Part shown: one piece after another, positions 16,923-20,550 of the stretch
Layout: the number at the start of each line of letters is the position of its first letter
Position numbering within the stretch: position 1 is the first letter of the stretch
The notes under the pieces: model-generated
The model's database searches: none
Told to the model about the DNA's origin: nothing
Seen by the model: the letters and a program-made list of their open reading frames with translations, nothing else
Translations under genes and position numbers: made by a program
Source: JAXGPP01 sp964436865
GTDB taxonomy: Bacteria; Planctomycetota; Planctomycetia; Pirellulales; Thermoguttaceae
DNA length: 20,550 nt
NCBI GenBank assembly: GCA_964436865.1
Contig: CAYTFK010000092.1
Span: forward strand, 1-20,550
Reading direction: 5' to 3'

Positions 16923-18248
16923 CTAAACGCGCCACGGCTCTCGCCACGCTCGCGAGCGCATCCGGTTCGCTTCATCGTCGCCCACGAAGGAGTCGCTCTT
17001 CGGATCGAACTTGAGCGGGCGCCCGAGCGTGGCCATGATGTACGCGGCGTGCGCGGTGACGTGTGCCTGCGCGGCGGCCAGCGCGTTTGCCCGCGTGAGC
17101 TTCCGCGATTTGACGCAGTCCAGGAAGTTCCTCACGTGCGTCGCCGGGTCGGTCCCCGCCATGGTGACGACGGTCAATTCGCTCCGCAGGGAGTCGGGAG
17201 CCACTTGAATCGCGCCGCTATCCCCCGTTTCAATCCAGCCTTCCGTGCCCACGTACTTGACGCTGCACGTCCCCAACCCCTGCCAGCCGCCGTCGCGCAT
17301 CACGAGCTTGACGCCGTTGGCATACCGGCCGTAGATGACGTTCGTCTTCGGGGCCGCCATCGTCGTCCGCCAGTCGGAGTGGTAGAGCCCGAAGTTGTAG
17401 TTGTCGGCCCAGAACTCGACCGGCGCCGTGTCGTCCGACCCGGCTGCAAACTGGCAGAGATCGATGGTGTGCGATCCCCATTCCAGGATGCCGCCGCCGT
17501 GGAAATCGGTGAAGCCCCGCCATCCGCCTTCGACGTACTTCGAGTTGTAGGGACGCCACGGGCATGGACCGAGCCACCGGTTCCAGTCGCACTCGTCCGC
17601 CGGAGGTTCGGGTTCGGCGGGCAACCACGGGTTCTGAGTCAGCGGCGCCAGAATGTTGGCGTGTACCTCCTTCAACTCGCCCAGCTTCCCGGAATGGGCC
17701 AGCCGCGCCGCCAATTGGAAATTCTCGATGCTGCGGCGCTGCGTGCCCGCCTGGTAGATCCGGCCGTACCGGGCAATGCCGTCGGCGAGCATCCGGCTTT
17801 CCTCGATCGTCATGCTGCACGGCTTCTCGCAGTAAATGTCCTTTCCGGCCTTCGCGGCCAGAAGCGACGCCAGCGTATGCCAGCGGTCGCCCGTGGTGAT
17901 GAGAACGGCGTCGATGTCCTCGCGCTCCAGGATGTCCTCCATATCGCGGTAGAGAACGCAATCGCTGTTCCCGTAGTGCTTGTCCACCATCTGCTTGACG
18001 CGTTCTCGACGGCTCCGCTGCAAATCGGCGTCGGCGACCACCTGCACATCGGCGTTGAGCAGGAATTTCGAAAGGTCTTCAGCGCCCCGGTTGCCGACTC
18101 CGATTCCGCCGAGCGTGATCCGTTCACTCGGCGCGACGGCTCCGTCTTTGCCGAGCACCCGGCCCGGAACCCACTGTGGAATCGCGGCCGCCGCACCGGC
18201 AACCGCGACCTGTTTCAGAAAGCGACGTCGAGAACACCGTGGTGACAT
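16923..18248 (-). CDS. Tat-exported Gfo/Idh/MocA family oxidoreductase
   Basis: 441 aa. The N-terminus carries a full twin-arginine motif, SRRRFLK at residues 6-12, followed by a weakly hydrophobic Ala-rich stretch ending near VPG. This predicts export of a folded, cofactor-loaded protein. The Rossmann domain follows: GGIGVGNRG at 47-55 for NAD(P), AD acidic strand end at ~72-74 (VVADADL), and the family EKP motif at 141-143 (YCEKPCSMT), whose Lys is the catalytic residue. The C-terminal alpha/beta domain has HGGGILEWGSHTIDL at 250-264 and a GWIETGDSG segment. Known chemistry is NAD(P)-dependent oxidation/reduction of sugars or derivatives; the substrate is not predictable. AGAGGAA precedes the ATG. 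The gene is followed by the HEAT gene. Confidence 0.88.
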   Translation of the reverse strand: MSPRCSRRRFLKQVAVAGAAAAIPQWVPGRVLGKDGAVAPSERITLGGIGVGNRGAEDLSKFLLNADVQVVADADLQRSRRERVKQMVDKHYGNSDCVLYRDMEDILEREDIDAVLITTGDRWHTLASLLAAKAGKDIYCEKPCSMTIEESRMLADGIARYGRIYQAGTQRRSIENFQLAARLAHSGKLGELKEVHANILAPLTQNPWLPAEPEPPADECDWNRWLGPCPWRPYNSKYVEGGWRGFTDFHGGGILEWGSHTIDLCQFAAGSDDTAPVEFWADNYNFGLYHSDWRTTMAAPKTNVIYGRYANGVKLVMRDGGWQGLGTCSVKYVGTEGWIETGDSGAIQVAPDSLRSELTVVTMAGTDPATHVRNFLDCVKSRKLTRANALAAAQAHVTAHAAYIMATLGRPLKFDPKSDSFVGDDEANRMRSRAWREPWRV

Positions 18249-18658
18249 GCCTGTTTCCTCTGCGGAAGTACTGGACCAGTCAATTTGTATTCAGGCTGAT
18301 TCGGCGACGACTCCGCCGGCCCTCTCCCGTTGAAGCCGGGCGTGTGATTGACCAGTGCACCATCAACCCGAAGGCCAACAGGCCCCGCGATGCGGGGCAA
18401 GCTGCGCAAACGGCACAATCTCTGAGTTTAGCAGGGATCGTGGGGGTTGCAACGGTTCATACGCCCCGCTCCAGCGCCCAGCCATGTCCCCCTGCAACTA
18501 AGACTCAAGATGCTGGCCCTCACCCGTCGCCCGCGTTCGTCCCTTGCTTTTCGAGAGTACCGCCAGCTTCCGCAGCCCCCTGTCGACCTTTACATTGAAA
18601 GGGCACGAGGCGGAGCGTATCGGGGCCGGAGCCAACCAGACACCGTGAAAGGCCGCCC
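18249..18658. other. Divergent intergenic region (410 bp) without a gene
   Basis: It lies between the Gfo/Idh/MocA gene (minus) and the 329-aa secreted orphan (plus), and should hold both promoters. I found no box pair better than about 4/6 plus 2/6, so none is called. The only clear structure is the hairpin at 18382-18398. Confidence 0.5.
18382..18398. repeat. Short perfect hairpin
   Basis: GCCCCGC, GAT, GCGGGGC: a 7-bp GC stem closing a 3-base loop, within the divergent intergenic region. It could be a transcript leader structure for the plus-strand gene; no T-run follows. Confidence 0.4.
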
Positions 18659-19648
18659 ATGGACTCCCCACTTTTCACCCGTCGCGGTTTTGTGTGCTCC
18701 TCGTCGGCTGCCGCGGCAGCGACGTTCTGCTCCGGCCTGCGCGCCGCAACGCCGGCCGAACCGCCGGGCCATGCCACTCTCCAGGCCGGTGACCTCACCG
18801 CGGTCGTCGGCGACAACTCGGCCGAGGGCGACCACCGCGCCGGCTACAACGGTGTGTGGAGCCTGCGCCATGCGGCGGGGGCTCGCAGCCTCTTCGTGCC
18901 AGCCGTGGCAGGCCTGAACCTCGAGCACATCGTCACGGGTGAACACCTGGAAGACAATGAACTGTTTTTCGAGCCGCGCAATGCGCCGATGAGCCTCGCC
19001 GTGCTTGGCCCGAGCGATGCCGAATTGCATCAGCCGCCGACGCCAGCGTCGCACGTCGAGAGCTGGACCCGCTTCCGCCTGGCCGCGCCGCACTACCTCG
19101 ACATGGATTTCCGCTTCGTGTCGCATCAGCCCGTGTTTCCCCGCGGCTATGTGGCCCTGTTCTGGGCCAGCTACATCAATGCGCCGGCCGACAAGAGCAT
19201 GTATTTCCTCGGCGGCCTCGAAGGACAGAAGAACCAGTGGACGCAGCTCTGCACGCAGTGGCACAACGACCAGAGCACCGTGCGACATCGAAGCGATACC
19301 TTCGACATGACGTTTCCGCCGGGTGGGCGCGATGCACTCTTCAAGAGCCTCTCGAAGCTCCGCTATGACGAGCCTTTCTTCTACGGAAACTTCGACGACC
19401 TCGTCTGGCTCGTAATGTTCGATCGCACGTCCGGCATCCGGCTGACGCACTCTCCCAGCGGCGGCGGCTTCAACCCGGCTCTGCAAACCACCAATCCCGC
19501 CTGGGATTTTCAGTTCCTCGTCGAGCAACCCGAAGTGATGAAGGAGTACGGCTTCCGCGTCCGCACCGTGCTCCGTCCCCGCTGCTCGCGCGGCGAACTG
19601 CTGGCGGAGTATCACCGGTGGAAAGCCGAAACGCCGCCGATTTCCTGA
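18659..19648 (+). CDS. Tat-type secreted protein of unknown function (329 aa)
   Basis: I do not recognise a named family. The N-terminus has a twin-arginine pattern (TRRGFVC, Arg8-Arg9) followed by an Ala/Ser-rich stretch ending near LRAA, consistent with a Tat or weak Sec signal. The mature part looks beta-rich with many aromatics: YNGVWSLRH at ~63-71, FVPAVAGLNLEHI at ~78-90, YLDMDFRFVSHQPVFPRGYVALF in the middle, and WDFQFLVEQPEVMKEYGFRVRTVL near the end. A jelly-roll or galactose-mutarotase-like sandwich is possible but is only an impression. GAAAGG (18647-18652) lies 6 bases before the ATG. Base composition is like the neighbouring genes. It is the last conventional protein gene before the sparse end of the window. 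Confidence 0.75.
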   Translation: MDSPLFTRRGFVCSSSAAAAATFCSGLRAATPAEPPGHATLQAGDLTAVVGDNSAEGDHRAGYNGVWSLRHAAGARSLFVPAVAGLNLEHIVTGEHLEDNELFFEPRNAPMSLAVLGPSDAELHQPPTPASHVESWTRFRLAAPHYLDMDFRFVSHQPVFPRGYVALFWASYINAPADKSMYFLGGLEGQKNQWTQLCTQWHNDQSTVRHRSDTFDMTFPPGGRDALFKSLSKLRYDEPFFYGNFDDLVWLVMFDRTSGIRLTHSPSGGGFNPALQTTNPAWDFQFLVEQPEVMKEYGFRVRTVLRPRCSRGELLAEYHRWKAETPPIS

Positions 19649-19676
19649 TCTTTCGCCGGGATCGCGCAGCATGCGC

Positions 19677-19772
19677 TCACATTCGTTGTCCCCTTCCACC
19701 CGGCACCGACCGCTCGGACGGCGGACCGAGGCATTCGCTGGCGAAGAATGGCTTGCGGACATCGAAGATCAT
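19677..19772 (-). CDS. Candidate small protein, 31 aa
   Basis: The ORF begins with ATG at 19772-19770 (minus strand) and ends with TGA at 19677. The product starts MIFDVRKPFFASECLGPPSE. The exact anti-16S complement AAGGAGG (19784-19778 on the minus strand) lies 5 bases before the ATG, which is the strongest ribosome binding site in the window. No known family recognised, no signal or membrane segment. It converges on the 329-aa gene with 28 bases between. It could also be the surviving 5' end of a decayed gene. No promoter was identified upstream. Confidence 0.35.
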   Translation of the reverse strand: MIFDVRKPFFASECLGPPSERSVPGGRGQRM

Positions 19773-19777
19773 GGCAG

Positions 19778-19784
19778 CCTCCTT
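19778..19784 (-). promoter_or_regulatory. Perfect Shine-Dalgarno AAGGAGG for the 31-aa ORF
   Basis: AAGGAGG on the minus strand, spaced 5 bases from the ATG. It decides the start of the small ORF. Confidence 0.4.
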
Positions 19785-19961
19785 GAGCGGCCATATGATG
19801 GCAGCAAATCCGCCCCGCGTCGTCGAGAAATCACGAAAATCCTCTTGTCCCGGAACGCCGCATCGAGATATGCGCCGCACCCTGCGGGGAACGGCTTCCG
19901 CGGCCTCTCGCCAACTCGTCTCATGGCAACAACTTCCGTACAACGCAGACGGCTCGCGTCG

Positions 19962-19989
19962 TTGACAAAACAAGCGAAAAGGCGATAAT
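19962..19989 (+). promoter_or_regulatory. Near-consensus sigma70 promoter
   Basis: TTGACA (19962-19967, 6/6), a 16-base spacer and GATAAT (19984-19989, 5/6 of TATAAT). The predicted start is near 19996, about 15 bases before the ATG of the 53-aa ORF and ~470 bases before tRNA-Gly. It is the best promoter match I found in the window. Confidence 0.6.
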
Positions 19990-20010
19990 GAGCGCGAGAT
20001 ACGGCAACAG

Positions 20011-20172
20011 ATGCCGCGCAAACCAAAACACGCGAACACGGTCGCAATGACGGCCGAGGCTTGGGATCGCTCAGCCAACGGCCTGGGAGAGTTCCTGGAA
20101 CAAGTGCGGGCAACCATCAAGGAACTGAGGCGGTGGTCGGACCCCGCGCACGATGGCCTCGATGAGCACTAA
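20011..20172 (+). CDS. Candidate small protein, 53 aa
   Basis: ATG at 20011 to TAA at 20170-20172. The product starts MPRKPKHANT, continues with an amphipathic, probably helical stretch around AWDRSANGLGEFLEQVRATI and ends in an acidic DGLDEH. No family recognised and no membrane segment. The near-consensus promoter just upstream supports transcription. The Shine-Dalgarno is poor, so the transcript would be nearly leaderless with a ~15-base leader. An internal ATG (codon 13) is an alternative start. Lys- and AAA-containing codons are commoner than in the neighbouring genes. Confidence 0.4.
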   Translation: MPRKPKHANTVAMTAEAWDRSANGLGEFLEQVRATIKELRRWSDPAHDGLDEH

Positions 20173-20450
20173 AGGGAGCTAAGGCCGCCAAGGGCGCCAC
20201 CGAGCGAAAGCCGAAACGCGAGCGTGTGGCTAGCCCAAAAGAGTGGCGGGCTCGGTATGGGCCTCGCAGGCGCACGAGCAGCCGGGCCCGCGAGGACAGG
20301 CGAGCACTGTGCGATTCTCAGGGCTGCGAGGGATCGCTGAAAGAGGCGGTCACGGTTGGGTTCGGCAGGCCGCCGAAGAATAAGGACTTACGACGAGAAC
20401 CGGTACCAGCCTTTCGGATGAAAAAGACGCCAGAAACGCTTGAAAATTAA
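20166..20450 (+). other. Possible second basic frame downstream of the 53-aa ORF
   Basis: A frame different from the 53-aa ORF is open from 20166 to TAA at 20448-20450. It starts within the last codons of that ORF. It is rich in Lys/Arg (AKGATERKPKRERVASPKEW) and ends FRMKKTPETLEN. The only plausible start is GTG at 20226 without a ribosome binding site, so it could be a frameshifted continuation of the 53-aa ORF, a gene remnant, or noncoding tRNA leader. I do not claim it as a gene. Confidence 0.2.
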
Positions 20451-20467
20451 GGATTTAGAGACGATTT

Positions 20468-20539
20468 GCGGGAGTAGCTCAGGGGTAGAGCGCTAGCTTC
20501 CCAAGCTGGATGTCGAGGGTTCGAATCCCTTCTCCCGCT
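20468..20539 (+). tRNA. tRNA-Gly (anticodon CCC)
   Basis: A full cloverleaf can be folded by eye: acceptor GCGGGAG (20468-20474) with CTCCCGC (20532-20538); D-arm GCTC/GAGC around AGGGGTA; anticodon stem CTAGC/GCTGG (one T-G) around TTCCCAA, giving anticodon CCC at 20500-20502; five-base variable loop ATGTC; T-arm GAGGG/CCCTT around TTCGAAT. Discriminator base T73 (20539) is typical of glycine tRNAs. The CCA end is not encoded. It reads GGG codons. Confidence 0.95.
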
Positions 20540-20550
20540 CTTTTGAACGC

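Larger units (their letters stand above)
19649..20010. other. 362-bp stretch lacking a conventional gene
   Basis: No long ORF with family features on either strand. It contains a 31-codon minus-strand ORF with a perfect Shine-Dalgarno (19677-19784) and the promoter at 19962-19989. Its base composition is visibly less GC-rich toward the right end. Confidence 0.5.

Noticed and set aside
1030..19762. Similar mirror frames opposite the GH28, DUF5060, propeller, HEAT, Gfo and 329-aa genes (for example 1030-2313 -, 2243-3925 +, 8292-9437 -, 15540-16640 +, 17049-18245 +, 18590-19762 -).
   Set aside because: All lie in the same register relative to their real gene, so one compositional cause explains them all. 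No independent start signals or domains.
20468..20550. tRNA-Gly as an integration site of a mobile element.
   Set aside because: The window ends 11 bases after the tRNA, I noticed no second copy of its 3' end, and there is no integrase gene in view.
1..20550. CRISPR arrays, rRNA genes, insertion sequences and toxin-antitoxin pairs.
   Set aside because: No regularly spaced direct repeats, no rRNA-like sequence and no transposase motif were seen. The small ORFs at the right end do not form a recognisable toxin-antitoxin pair.

Overview
The window is GC-rich bacterial DNA that most likely comes from a planctomycete (Pirellulales-like). The evidence is the gene content: a hydrazine-synthase-alpha-like di-haem protein fused to a sulfatase-modifying-factor domain, a PQQ-type beta-propeller with Ala/Pro-rich DPF repeats, a Tat-exported Gfo/Idh/MocA oxidoreductase, a secreted HEAT-repeat protein, a DUF5060 glycosidase, and a very large cytosolic protein of a kind I associate with planctomycetes. 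No taxonomic marker gene is present, so this assignment is an inference.

Layout. 1-573 holds the 3' part of a BioC-type malonyl-ACP methyltransferase. 637-2013 (+) is an exported GH28-like beta-helix protein. It converges on 2087-3874 (-), a secreted DUF5060/TIM-barrel glycosidase, and a strong 16-bp hairpin sits between the two stop codons. Upstream of the glycosidase on the same strand, 3934-7947 (-) encodes a 1337-aa helical protein with a long acidic linker. A 413-bp divergent intergenic region (palindrome, inverted repeat, sigma70-like promoter) separates it from a plus-strand run: 8361-10031 (secreted propeller with DPF tail), 10163-13708 (HzsA-like/SUMF1 fusion), 13705-14181 (free methionine-R-sulfoxide reductase, overlapping the fusion gene by 4 bases) and 14462-14770 (PQ-loop/SemiSWEET-like membrane protein). 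After a hairpin, two minus-strand genes follow: 14928-16820 (secreted HEAT protein) and, transcribed ahead of it, 16923-18248 (Tat Gfo/Idh/MocA). 18659-19648 (+) is a Tat-type secreted orphan. The last 900 bases hold no ordinary gene. They contain a 31-codon minus ORF with a perfect Shine-Dalgarno, a near-consensus sigma70 promoter leading into a 53-codon ORF, a possible second basic frame, and tRNA-Gly(CCC) at the very end.

How the genes fit together. The GH28-like protein, the DUF5060 glycosidase and the exported oxidoreductase fit a carbohydrate-degrading lifestyle, but they do not form one clear operon. The most coherent unit is the propeller, the di-haem HzsA-like/SUMF1 fusion and fRMsr, which looks like an envelope redox module paired with a cytosolic methionine-sulfoxide repair enzyme. 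That functional link is inference. Nearly every large gene is mirrored by a long antisense open frame in the codon-aligned register. Scarcity of TTA, CTA and TCA codons explains these frames, and I do not treat them as genes.
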